A DNA stretch of 18,768 bases from an uncultured Blautia sp. GTDB lineage: Bacteria > Bacillota > Clostridia > Lachnospirales > Lachnospiraceae. The DNA lies in the NCBI RefSeq assembly GCF_937880195.1, contig NZ_CALFLA010000024.1, positions 1 through 18,768 of the forward strand, in the 5' to 3' direction. The translations under genes were made by a program, and so were the position numbers. A model generated the notes under the pieces. That model worked only from the letters and a program-made list of their open reading frames with translations. It made no database searches and had not been told where the DNA came from. Positions 1 through 6,307 of this stretch are shown here, piece by piece; positions within the stretch are counted from its first letter, which is position 1, and each line of letters begins with the position of its first letter.

Positions 1-28
1 TCTCCATAGCTCCGTAAACATATCATAC

Positions 29-2428
29 TTACTTTTCAATTCTTGTTCTGTCATTTTGTCTCTGCTGTTCCTTCCACTGGTAATATTCTGGGTTAATGAA
101 TATTTTTGTTGATGGTCTGCCTTTTGTTCTTTTTTCTTCGATACGAATATAACCATGTTCCAATAAACACTGTAAACCCGGCTCCATATCTTCTTTTTTC
201 TTAAATTGCTTACACATTTTTTGAAGATCACGCTTTGTAATTTCTGTTATTTTGTCCCTTTTGGTACTTCTGTCCCCTATACGCGATAAAATATATTTTG
301 CATCTTTTATATTTTGTGGATCAGTTAAATCCATGATCTCAAATGCTTGCTTAGAGTGTTCCAGGTAATATTTTCCAATCTCTATAGCTGCTTTCATGGT
401 ATCTTCTTCCAGAGGAACATTAACAGAATTAAGCTTATGTTTTACCACATGAAGAATACCGGCGATCCTCATTGTGTTCCCATGCAGTTTTCCAGCCCAG
501 TCCTCTATGGTTTCCAAATCGTCCAACAGCTTTCCTTCTATCCATTGATTGTACTCTTCCGATAACAAATCAGCTTCATTGCTCAATGTAATAATGCGTT
601 CTGCAAAGTCTGTGAGATCTGGGATAGTAAGTAAATCCTTGCACAAATCCTCATATACTTTTCTTGTAACGTCCTTTATAGGATCTGTCCTATACTTCCT
701 GCTGCCTACTCTGGAATTAGGTATGCTATACATAAAACGTGCCAGCAGTCCTCTTCCTCTAAAATTCTTATTTTCCATAACTTCGCCTATAACCTGTGGC
801 TGCACCGCCAATCCTATTGTCAAATAAGGATGTTTCAGCTCTGTTCCTTCCCTTCCAATTCTTGAAAGTGCTAAATATTCTCCGGAGTACGCCTTTAAAA
901 AAATATCTATATTTACATCATTACTATATCTTCCTGCCATTACTCCGAATATACCGCCTTCTGCCGATAAAATTCCCATCTTCTCCTCGTTTTGCTTCAT
1001 AGCATCCACAAGAGCTTCCGGGGTTGTATCATCCATTACAAGCCTTAAAGGCTTTACCTCTTCCAAATCATCAAGTTCTTCTTGGCAATCAAACGCGTCC
1101 TGCATTGTATATTTATTGTTTTTCCCATTCTTTGCTAGTGCATCTTGTATTGTTTTAAGTTTTCCACTCAGAATCTTTTTTTCCAGTTCGTATTTTTTTA
1201 TTTCCGGTTTTCTCTTCTCGTTTTCCTCAACCATATATGAAAATATAGGTTCTTCTATCTCTTTTAATACCGGTGATTTTCTCTCGGAAGGTCTTCCTAT
1301 GACAACCATATACAGATTGACAGGCTCAACCCAATCTGATTTTACTTTAACGTAAAATTTCCCTTGTATACACAATGACAATGCCGCCAACACTAAGGAA
1401 GCCACCATATCAACCGGAACTTGTAAAGATTCTGCAACGGCTTCTATGTAGGTTTGAATTTCACTCGGTAAATATTCTATTGGAAAAGGCTGTAAAACTT
1501 TATTAAAGTTTCCATCTATAGGGTCAAAAGGGTCAAAAGGGACAGAAGTACATTCCTCGTATAACATTTTGCCCCTTTTGGTACTTTTGTCTCTGGGTAT
1601 AGAATCTAAAACCGCTTTTGTATCATCCTGCTGCTGTATCATTTCTTCAAACTCTTCCACAGTATGTCCAGCTTCAAAATAATCCGTAATATCTGCTTTC
1701 AAGGTATCCTTTACAGGAATTATGATTTTACAGCTCTTTGTAATTTCCTTTACATCAGAATATACATTCCGGGCAAGCTCTTTTCCCGGTTCGTCATTGT
1801 CTGCCAAAATAATAAGGTTTGCACCATTGAATATTTCAGCATATCTACCGTCCCAATCTTTTGCAGCACCAGCAGTTAAAGCCGCACGACCTTTTTTCTG
1901 TAATGTATTTACGTCTTTTTCGCCTTCTGCATAAAATACAGTCTTCCCGTCTGCCACATGATCTTTAAATCGTCTCTGATCTCCATATACAGCCTGATAT
2001 TCTCTTCTTGGCTTTTTCTGTAATCCATAATGAAATCTTCCATCATTGTCGAATATCCCATATATAAATTTCTTATTCTCCATTCTCAGGCGAGTAAAGG
2101 CATATTCCCCATTGGCAACGTTATTATAGTTGTATCCTGTCTGTAGCGCGCATTTTTCCCGTCCTTCTACATATCTTTGCCATGAAGGTTTACCGTCCTG
2201 CTGCTCTTCTAAAGTATCGTTATAAAATAAATTCTTCATACTCAATCCCACTGCCTGCAAAATATCTTCTGTCTTGCATCCGGCATGACAATACAAAACT
2301 GCTTTGTTTCCTTTATCTGTAACAGTAAGAGAAGCTTTCTGATCTCCATGAACTGGACATATAGCCTGTACACTGTTTCCGTTTCTCTTCTTTATGTCAA
2401 AATGTCTCGTGAGTTCTTCAAATGTCAA
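29..2428 (-). CDS. Mobile-element primase-helicase (CHC2 zinc finger, TOPRIM, DUF3987)
   Basis: Likely replication protein of an integrated element, making primers and unwinding DNA at the element's origin. Visible parts in order: a CHC2-like zinc finger (C24, H27, C47, C51); a TOPRIM domain with EGE at 168-170 and DND at 210-212; a low-complexity linker at about 265-310; and a DUF3987 ATPase region with a Walker-A-like GRPSERKS at 378-385. The C-terminal 100 residues look like a winged-helix DNA-binding part. At 799 aa it has the usual size for such fused phage, IME or ICE proteins. It follows the small HTH gene by 14 nt and probably shares its promoter. Unusually, the peptide D-K/R-S-T-K-R-x-K occurs twice (near 280-287 and 718-725), because the gene carries a repeated DNA sequence at those points. 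Domain reading is solid; element type is not settled because no relaxase, integrase or capsid gene is in view. Confidence 0.88.
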   Translation of the reverse strand: MTFEELTRHFDIKKRNGNSVQAICPVHGDQKASLTVTDKGNKAVLYCHAGCKTEDILQAVGLSMKNLFYNDTLEEQQDGKPSWQRYVEGREKCALQTGYNYNNVANGEYAFTRLRMENKKFIYGIFDNDGRFHYGLQKKPRREYQAVYGDQRRFKDHVADGKTVFYAEGEKDVNTLQKKGRAALTAGAAKDWDGRYAEIFNGANLIILADNDEPGKELARNVYSDVKEITKSCKIIIPVKDTLKADITDYFEAGHTVEEFEEMIQQQDDTKAVLDSIPRDKSTKRGKMLYEECTSVPFDPFDPIDGNFNKVLQPFPIEYLPSEIQTYIEAVAESLQVPVDMVASLVLAALSLCIQGKFYVKVKSDWVEPVNLYMVVIGRPSERKSPVLKEIEEPIFSYMVEENEKRKPEIKKYELEKKILSGKLKTIQDALAKNGKNNKYTMQDAFDCQEELDDLEEVKPLRLVMDDTTPEALVDAMKQNEEKMGILSAEGGIFGVMAGRYSNDVNIDIFLKAYSGEYLALSRIGREGTELKHPYLTIGLAVQPQVIGEVMENKNFRGRGLLARFMYSIPNSRVGSRKYRTDPIKDVTRKVYEDLCKDLLTIPDLTDFAERIITLSNEADLLSEEYNQWIEGKLLDDLETIEDWAGKLHGNTMRIAGILHVVKHKLNSVNVPLEEDTMKAAIEIGKYYLEHSKQAFEIMDLTDPQNIKDAKYILSRIGDRSTKRDKITEITKRDLQKMCKQFKKKEDMEPGLQCLLEHGYIRIEEKRTKGRPSTKIFINPEYYQWKEQQRQNDRTRIEK
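251..276. repeat. Iteron-like repeat inside the primase gene, copy 1
   Basis: The segment reads TTTGTCCC, then TTTTGGTACTTCTGTCCC. Its last 13 bases (264-276) are the exact reverse complement of 1539-1551. On the coding strand the core GAAGTACCAAAA matches 11 of 12 bases of AAAGTACCAAAA, found at the second primase site and at the element's right edge. It encodes the second D-R-S-T-K-R-D-K peptide. Repetition on both strands points to a protein-binding site more than to a protein motif. Confidence 0.55.
1521..1597. repeat. Iteron-like inverted repeat cluster in the primase linker region
   Basis: A tandem 9-bp repeat (GGGTCAAAA twice, from 1521) leads into GGGACAGAAGTAC (1539-1551). After 29 bases comes GTACTTTTGTCTC (1581-1593), which is inverted relative to it (11 of 13 bases match). 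The second arm extends to CCCCTTTTGGTACTTTTGTC, sharing its core with copy 1 at 251-276. The cluster encodes the linker between the TOPRIM and DUF3987 parts, where protein sequence is least constrained. An origin embedded in a replication gene is known in some phages and satellite elements; assigning it here is inference. Confidence 0.5.
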
Positions 2429-2442
2429 CTGCTGTCACCGCC

Positions 2443-2634
2443 TTACTCTGATAAACTGTCCATATAGGCATCTACTTTGGTGAAATTGATTAAGTAACTC
2501 TTTCCTATTCTGATCACGGCTCCTGCGTCCTCAGCTACTTGGCGCATACTACTTTTCCCGATTCCATAACGTTCGCATGCCTGTTCAATTCTTCCAGTTT
2601 TTACCTCTGGGCTAGTTCTTTCCATTTTCCTCAT
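2443..2634 (-). CDS. Small helix-turn-helix protein, excisionase-like
   Basis: A 63-aa basic protein that fits one MerR/excisionase-type winged helix: a central segment (about 20-40) with G-I-G-K-S-S-M-R-Q-V-A reading as a helix-turn-helix, then V-I-R-I-G-K-S-Y-L-I-N, typical of the wing in element-borne Xis or AlpA-like proteins. The start is set by AAAGGAG nine bases upstream of the ATG. It is the first gene after a good promoter (2681-2710) and lies 14 nt before the primase gene. Probable role: element excision or control of the replication operon. It could equally be a plain DNA-binding regulator, since no integrase is in view to pair it with. Confidence 0.6.
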   Translation of the reverse strand: MRKMERTSPEVKTGRIEQACERYGIGKSSMRQVAEDAGAVIRIGKSYLINFTKVDAYMDSLSE

Positions 2635-2680
2635 AACTCATATCTCCTTTTTATGTTTTGTCTTGTTTTGTTCTGTACAT

Positions 2681-2710
2681 ATTGTATCAAGTGTGGTATT
2701 ATATAATCAA
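2681..2710 (-). promoter_or_regulatory. Promoter for the HTH-primase operon
   Basis: On the minus strand TTGATT (2710-2705) and TACAAT (2686-2681) are 18 bp apart. The start would fall near 2674, about 40 bases before the HTH gene. The -35 box overlaps the presumed control region of the divergent XRE gene, so one bound repressor could affect both directions. Confidence 0.6.
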
Positions 2711-2720
2711 ATACTATAAA
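2696..2720 (+). promoter_or_regulatory. Possible promoter and operator for the XRE regulator
   Basis: TATAAT (2702-2707) and TATAAA (2715-2720) are possible -10 boxes, but neither has a convincing -35 box at 17 bp. A 5-bp inverted repeat, GTATT (2696-2700) and AATAC (2710-2714), brackets the first. That would fit an operator of a self-regulating XRE repressor, but the area is so AT-rich that chance is a real explanation. Confidence 0.3.
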
Positions 2721-2763
2721 ATTATATTTTAAAATTATTTTTATAATTTATGGAGATATATTT

Positions 2764-3312
2764 ATGGACAAAAATAATATTGATATAGTCAAAGGAAATA
2801 TCACAAGAATAATGAATGAAAAAGGAATAAACCAATCCGAACTCTCAGAAAGAACCGGTATTCCTCAACCTCGCATATCTGCCGCACTCTCATTTGGGAA
2901 CGGTAAATGTTTCACCACTGAACAAATAATAAAACTTGCAAGCAAAGATGTTCTTAATTGCTCTACAGATGAAATACTTTTACCGCCAGATGAACAAAAG
3001 GCTAACAAAAATAATATTGAAACTTTTTCAGATGCACTAAAAATGCTTTTTGAAATAGATAATTTTATGGATTTTTGTATAGCTGAAAGTCGCATTGATG
3101 TTTCCTATGATGTTAACGGATATGTAACTACATTAGGGATTTGCTCCGACTCTCCTGTTTTTGAAAAAATTCTAAACGAATGGCAACAGCTAAAGGAAAC
3201 TACATTACAAGAGCCTTTAAAAAGTAAAATCATAAAACAATGGCAGGACGATACTTTAAAGCTATATAAAGATTACAAAAAGGAAGATATAACTGGACTT
3301 CCTTTTAATTAA
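2764..3312 (+). CDS. XRE-family transcriptional regulator of the mobile element
   Basis: An N-terminal Cro/C1-type helix-turn-helix spans about residues 9-62 (I-N-Q-S-E-L-S-E-R-T-G-I-P-Q-P-R-I-S is the helix pair). The following 120 residues are not recognised; they are acidic and lysine-rich, with no membrane segment or peptidase motif, so it does not look like an ImmA-linked type. Total length is 182 aa. It is divergent from the HTH-primase operon with a 129-bp shared control region, the layout of a phage- or ICE-type genetic switch. The start ATG follows TGGAGATATATTT. Base composition is more AT-rich than the chromosomal genes to the right, consistent with horizontal origin. Its role as repressor of the element is inferred from family and layout. 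Confidence 0.75.
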   Translation: MDKNNIDIVKGNITRIMNEKGINQSELSERTGIPQPRISAALSFGNGKCFTTEQIIKLASKDVLNCSTDEILLPPDEQKANKNNIETFSDALKMLFEIDNFMDFCIAESRIDVSYDVNGYVTTLGICSDSPVFEKILNEWQQLKETTLQEPLKSKIIKQWQDDTLKLYKDYKKEDITGLPFN

Positions 3313-3318
3313 AAAAAA

Positions 3319-3352
3319 CCCCGGCAGCAGGTGCATGATCTGCTTACCAGGG
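3319..3352. terminator. Hairpin terminator after the XRE gene
   Basis: CCCCGG/CCAGGG (3319-3324 with 3347-3352) and AGCAG/CTGCT (3326-3330 with 3340-3344) form a two-part stem with a 9-base loop. On the minus strand the only mismatch becomes a G-U pair and the stem is followed at once by eight U (3318-3311). On the plus strand an eight-U run begins only 12 bases after the stem (3364). It may stop transcription both ways and isolate the element. Confidence 0.6.
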
Positions 3353-3376
3353 TAAAAACATCCTTTTTTTTCCAAA

Positions 3377-3398
3377 TTGGTACTTTTTTGGTACTTTC
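3377..3398. repeat. Two GGTAC repeats one helical turn apart at the element edge
   Basis: TTGGTACTTT occurs twice with an 11-bp period (GGTAC at 3379-3383 and 3390-3394). Read on the minus strand it contains AAAGTACCAAAA, identical over 12 bases to the second primase-gene site. Spacing of one helical turn suggests paired protein sites, for example for the element's integrase or replication protein. It sits between the element's last terminator and the queT promoter, so it probably marks or lies near the element's right end. Confidence 0.45.
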
Positions 3399-3399
3399 C

Positions 3400-3428
3400 T
3401 TGATTTTATTGTTTTCGCATGTTATACT
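3400..3428 (+). promoter_or_regulatory. Promoter of queT
   Basis: TTGATT (3400-3405), a 17-bp spacer and TATACT (3423-3428), with an extended -10 TG at 3420-3421. Transcription would start near 3435, giving a leader of about 119 nt. The promoter lies only a few bases from the GGTAC repeats, so it is either chromosomal next to the element's end or supplied by the element. Confidence 0.65.
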
Positions 3429-3440
3429 CATAGCTGTTGT

Positions 3441-3488
3441 AAAGCCCGCAAAAACAAGGTCTTATAGGGCTTTCGCCGATTCCCGGCG
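3441..3488 (+). other. Two upstream hairpins in the queT leader
   Basis: AAAGCCC (3441-3447) pairs with GGGCTTT (3467-3473), and CGCCG (3474-3478) with CGGCG (3484-3488). The helices abut and precede the riboswitch-like element. No U tract follows either, so they are not ordinary terminators. They may stack with the aptamer or belong to a different, larger preQ1 aptamer class. Confidence 0.4.
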
Positions 3489-3498
3489 TAAAATGAAT

Positions 3499-3541
3499 CG
3501 TGTGTTCGTGACCTTCCACACGTAAAACAAAACTAAAGGAG
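3499..3541 (+). promoter_or_regulatory. Candidate preQ1-I riboswitch overlapping the queT ribosome site
   Basis: The stem CGTGTG/CACACG (3499-3504 with 3517-3522) closes a 12-base loop that starts with U and ends with C, as in the preQ1-I class, where those bases contact the ligand. An A-rich tail follows, UAAAACAAAACUAAAGGAG, close to the known tails AACAAAACAAGG and AAAAAACUAA. The tail runs into the AAAGGAG of queT, so ligand-stabilised pseudoknot pairing (G3510 with C3533, for example) would hide the ribosome site. A riboswitch of this kind is expected before a queuosine-precursor transporter. The loop's inner pairing is not a textbook match, so a variant or another class remains possible. 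Confidence 0.6.
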
Positions 3542-3553
3542 AGAAAACTTAAT

Positions 3554-4048
3554 ATGAAAAACAAAAATGTATCTTACCTGACCCAGGCTGCAATGATCGC
3601 AGCCATCTATGTAGTTCTTACTGCAGTTTTTGCACCGATCAGCTTCGGAGAAATCCAGATCCGAATTGCAGAAATGCTGACAGTTCTGCCGCTCTTTACT
3701 CCCGCAGCGATCCCTGGTCTTTTTGTGGGATGTCTGATCGGAAACATTATTGGCGGCGCTGTTCTGCCGGATATTATCTGCGGCAGCCTTGCAACTCTGA
3801 TCGGCGCTGTAGGCACTTACGTTATGAGAAAAAATTTCCAGAAGCTGGCAGTTCTACCTCCAATCCTGGCAAATATCCTCATTGTTCCTTTTGTGCTTCG
3901 TTATGCTTATGGAATCCTTCTTCCGATCCCGTTCCTGATGTTTACAGTTGGTGTGGGAGAAATTATTTCCTGCGGTGTTCTTGGATCTATTTTAGCCATG
4001 ATCCTCAAAAAATATAACAGTAGGATCTTCCTTACATCAGGTATCTGA
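3554..4048 (+). CDS. queT: QueT family queuosine-precursor transporter (ECF substrate subunit)
   Basis: A 164-aa integral membrane protein with about five or six hydrophobic segments and the QueT features: an N-terminal T-Q-A-A-M-I-A-A-I-Y-V-V-L-T helix, then F-G-E-I-Q-I-R-I-A-E-M-L-T-V-L-P, and repeated G-N-I-I-G-G and G-A-V-G-T-Y segments. QueT proteins bind preQ0 or preQ1 and use a shared energy-coupling (EcfAAT) module, not seen here, to import these tRNA-queuosine precursors. AAAGGAG lies 12 bases before the ATG and is part of the riboswitch tail. The gene is monocistronic, ending at a strong terminator facing dusB. The family call is firm; the exact substrate is inferred from family and leader. 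Confidence 0.87.
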   Translation: MKNKNVSYLTQAAMIAAIYVVLTAVFAPISFGEIQIRIAEMLTVLPLFTPAAIPGLFVGCLIGNIIGGAVLPDIICGSLATLIGAVGTYVMRKNFQKLAVLPPILANILIVPFVLRYAYGILLPIPFLMFTVGVGEIISCGVLGSILAMILKKYNSRIFLTSGI

Positions 4049-4059
4049 TAATATTACAT

Positions 4060-4094
4060 CAGCCATCGGTTATAAAACCGATGGCTGCTTTTTA
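4060..4094 (+). terminator. Terminator of queT
   Basis: A perfect 12-bp stem, CAGCCATCGGTT (4060-4071) with AACCGATGGCTG (4076-4087), has a 4-base loop and is followed by CTTTTT. It sits between the convergent queT and dusB stop codons. On the minus strand the U tract is poor, so it would stop queT transcription better than dusB transcription. Confidence 0.88.
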
Positions 4095-5060
4095 ATTCTG
4101 CAAACGGCTCAGAAGCGCTTCCAGCTCCTGATAATCTGCAATTAAATTCGACTCTCTGCGAAGTCCTGCGCTATGGCGCATACCTGCCGTATACCAGGCC
4201 ACATGCTTACGCATTTCCCTGATCCCGGTAAATTCTCCTTTTTTTTCTATCTGCATTCGCGCATGGCGGAGTATCATTTCCCTAACCTCCTGAATTGAAG
4301 GAGGAGAAAGCTTTTCGCCTGTAAGGAAATAATGATTTAATTCACGGAAAATCCAGGGATTCCCCCGAACTCCGCGTCCGATCATAACGGCGTCGCATCC
4401 TGTTTCTTTAAGAAGAGCTTCCGCCTTTTCCGGGGAATCCACATCTCCGTTTCCGATTACGGGAATACTTACTGCTTCCTTTATTTTCCTAATCGTTTCC
4501 CAATCTGCCTGCCCTGCATAATACTGCTGTCTTGTTCTTCCATGTACCGCAATAGCTGCTGCCCCAGAATCCTCCATGATTTTTGCAATCTCCACCGGAT
4601 CCACTGGATATCCCTCAAAGCCGATTCGCATCTTGGCTGTCACAGGCTTTTTCACTGCGCCTGACACTGCTTTTATAATTCTGCCAATCAACTCAGGATC
4701 CTTTAAAAGAGCTGAGCCTTCGCCATTATTTACCACTTTAGGAACCGGGCATCCCATATTGATATCCAGAATATCAAAAGGCCGCTCTTCAATACTTTTT
4801 GCCACCTCAGCCATAAGCTCTGGTTCGTTGCCAAAAAGCTGTAAAGAAACCGGATGTTCTAAAGGATCGATTTCCATCAGCGATTCTGTATTTTTATTAT
4901 GGAAAGAAATTGCCTTTGCACTGACCATTTCCGTGCAGATCAGACCTGCCCCCTGTTCTTTACAAAGTTTTCGAAAAGGCAGATCCGTAACTCCTGCCAT
5001 AGGAGCCAGCACAAAAGGATTCTCTATTTCTACGCTGCCGATTTTCCACCGCATTTCCAT
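4092..5060 (-). CDS. dusB: tRNA-dihydrouridine synthase
   Basis: FMN-dependent enzyme that reduces specific uridines in tRNA to dihydrouridine. The 322-aa protein shows the Dus TIM-barrel signatures in order: L-A-P-M-A-G-V-T-D-L-P-F-R near the N terminus, D-I-N-M-G-C-P-V-P-K around 98-107 with the catalytic cysteine, K-M-R-I-G-F-E-G, A-V-H-G-R-T-R-Q-Q-Y-Y, G-N-G-D-V, and I-G-R-G-V-R-G-N-P-W-I-F, the phosphate-binding end. Length and motifs fit the DusB/NifR3 group common in Firmicutes. It starts four nt after the stop of the small upstream gene, suggesting co-translation, and is the last gene of the minus-strand run. AATGGAG before the ATG serves as ribosome site. No motif is missing. Confidence 0.93.
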   Translation of the reverse strand: MEMRWKIGSVEIENPFVLAPMAGVTDLPFRKLCKEQGAGLICTEMVSAKAISFHNKNTESLMEIDPLEHPVSLQLFGNEPELMAEVAKSIEERPFDILDINMGCPVPKVVNNGEGSALLKDPELIGRIIKAVSGAVKKPVTAKMRIGFEGYPVDPVEIAKIMEDSGAAAIAVHGRTRQQYYAGQADWETIRKIKEAVSIPVIGNGDVDSPEKAEALLKETGCDAVMIGRGVRGNPWIFRELNHYFLTGEKLSPPSIQEVREMILRHARMQIEKKGEFTGIREMRKHVAWYTAGMRHSAGLRRESNLIADYQELEALLSRLQN

Positions 5061-5063
5061 AAA

Positions 5064-5465
5064 TCAGACTCCATTATCCACAGAATCCCCTGAATTTTTT
5101 TCACTGTCTGTGGATTTTTCTTTAAGATTGTTTTCTTCCGGCGTTTCTCCCAGAAAGAAAACACGGTAATACATTTCCAGAGATTCCAGCAGCTCTCTTT
5201 TTTCACTTTGAAGCTGTTTGATCTTTAAAACGCTTCCGATATCATCATACATTGCATCCGCATCAAGAGCCTCTGTCTTAAATTTCAGGCTTCCATCCTC
5301 ATCAAACTCCAAAGTAAGGATCCCCCCTATATCTTCCGTATAGAGAACGCACATAATCTGAAGCTCCTGCTTCACCGCCTCTGGAAGAGAGCTAAAATCC
5401 TGATTAAAATAATATTTCTGCTCATAAGCGCTGGCACCGCAAAGCACAATTTTATCCTGATACAT
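5064..5465 (-). CDS. Small conserved protein of Lachnospiraceae type (possibly DUF6145)
   Basis: A 133-aa acidic, soluble protein without signal or membrane segment. Residues 1-75 look like a compact beta-rich fold (K-I-V-L-C-G-A-S-A-Y-E-Q-K-Y-Y-F near the start, I-G-G-I-L-T-L-E-F-D-E-D-G in the middle). Residues 75-110 form a likely helix or short coiled coil, and the last 20 are a polar, probably disordered tail. It is wedged between birA and dusB: AAGGAGG precedes its start and its stop is 3 nt before the dusB start. From memory it resembles an uncharacterised family (DUF6145) found beside dusB in this group; that name is unchecked. No function can be given. Close coupling to dusB hints at a shared need in translation or RNA modification. 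Confidence 0.7.
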   Translation of the reverse strand: MYQDKIVLCGASAYEQKYYFNQDFSSLPEAVKQELQIMCVLYTEDIGGILTLEFDEDGSLKFKTEALDADAMYDDIGSVLKIKQLQSEKRELLESLEMYYRVFFLGETPEENNLKEKSTDSEKNSGDSVDNGV

Positions 5466-5512
5466 ATCTTAATTGTTCCTCCTTATTTACCCATTCCGCC
5501 TGCGTTTAAACC

Positions 5513-6307
5513 TCATACATAAGAGTACAGTCCACGCACCGAAACTTCGCCTGCCCGGACAGCATTCGTCTGTCCTTTTTGATCTTTTACCAGAAGTTCT
5601 CCCTGAGCATTGATCCCAACAGCTTCTCCTTCCCAGGGATTATTTTTATCAAGAATACGTACTGACTGATTTTTGTTGGCAAGAAGCCTGTGGTATTCTT
5701 CTGTCAATCCAGATAGATCGCAGGTCTGTACAAACGTCTCATAATTTTTTTCAAATTCTGCCATTATAAGGCCGATCAAAACCTCTCTGTTATACTTTTT
5801 TCCAGTTTCCAGAAACAGAGAAGTGGCCTTATCCTGTAAATCCTCCGAAATTTCTTCCTGGTTCACATTTAATCCAACGCCGATCACTACGTCCCGGATT
5901 TTCTCTCCATCCAGACGCATTTCTGTAAGAATCCCGCATATCTTTTTCCGCGATGCTACTACGTCGTTGGGCCATTTAATAGAAACAGGAACATTCATTT
6001 TCTCTATAGCCTGAGCTATGCTTAGTCCCATAACAATAGTCAGCATAGATGCAAACTGCGGAGAAAAATCCGGTTTCAGAAGGAGAGACATCATTACAGA
6101 ACTTCCCTCCTCTGCCTGCCACTTTCTTCCCAGCCTTCCTTTTCCCGCAGACTGAAATTCTGCCACAGCCAGAGCGCCATGATCCGCTCCATCCTGTGAC
6201 AGCCTTTTGATCCATTCGTTTGTGGAATCTGTTTCCTTTGCAAAATGGACGGTTTTACCCGCCCATTCTGTTTTTATTTCCTTTAAAATTGTTTCCTGAT
6301 CATACAT
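5513..6307 (-). CDS. birA: Biotin-[acetyl-CoA-carboxylase] ligase, without repressor domain
   Basis: Attaches biotin to the biotin-carrier domain of carboxylases through biotinyl-5'-AMP. The 264-aa protein has the biotin-ligase core: S-T-N-E-W near residue 28, the adenylate-binding loop G-K-G-R-L-G-R-K-W at about 54-62, K-W-P-N-D-V at about 112-117, and G-V-G-L-N-V-N near 142. A C-terminal SH3-like part follows. It lacks the N-terminal winged helix of bifunctional BirA proteins, so it should be a plain ligase that does not repress biotin genes. Its ATG overlaps the argF stop as TAATG, sharing one base, so translation is probably coupled to argF. The gene name is given for the ligase activity only. 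Confidence 0.9.
   Translation of the reverse strand: MYDQETILKEIKTEWAGKTVHFAKETDSTNEWIKRLSQDGADHGALAVAEFQSAGKGRLGRKWQAEEGSSVMMSLLLKPDFSPQFASMLTIVMGLSIAQAIEKMNVPVSIKWPNDVVASRKKICGILTEMRLDGEKIRDVVIGVGLNVNQEEISEDLQDKATSLFLETGKKYNREVLIGLIMAEFEKNYETFVQTCDLSGLTEEYHRLLANKNQSVRILDKNNPWEGEAVGINAQGELLVKDQKGQTNAVRAGEVSVRGLYSYV

Noticed and set aside
1..3400. A CRISPR array or defence system in the element
   Set aside because: The repeats are few, unevenly spaced and on both strands, and no cas or defence gene is present.
3331..3525. 64-codon open frame between the XRE gene and queT
   Set aside because: It runs through the terminator, the GGTAC repeats, the queT promoter and the leader hairpins, and has no ribosome site.
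3435..3553. preQ1-II or preQ1-III riboswitch as the first choice for the queT leader
   Set aside because: The type II conserved segment is not seen. The type III layout could not be matched from memory, while the preQ1-I stem, loop size and tail fit better. Kept as an alternative.
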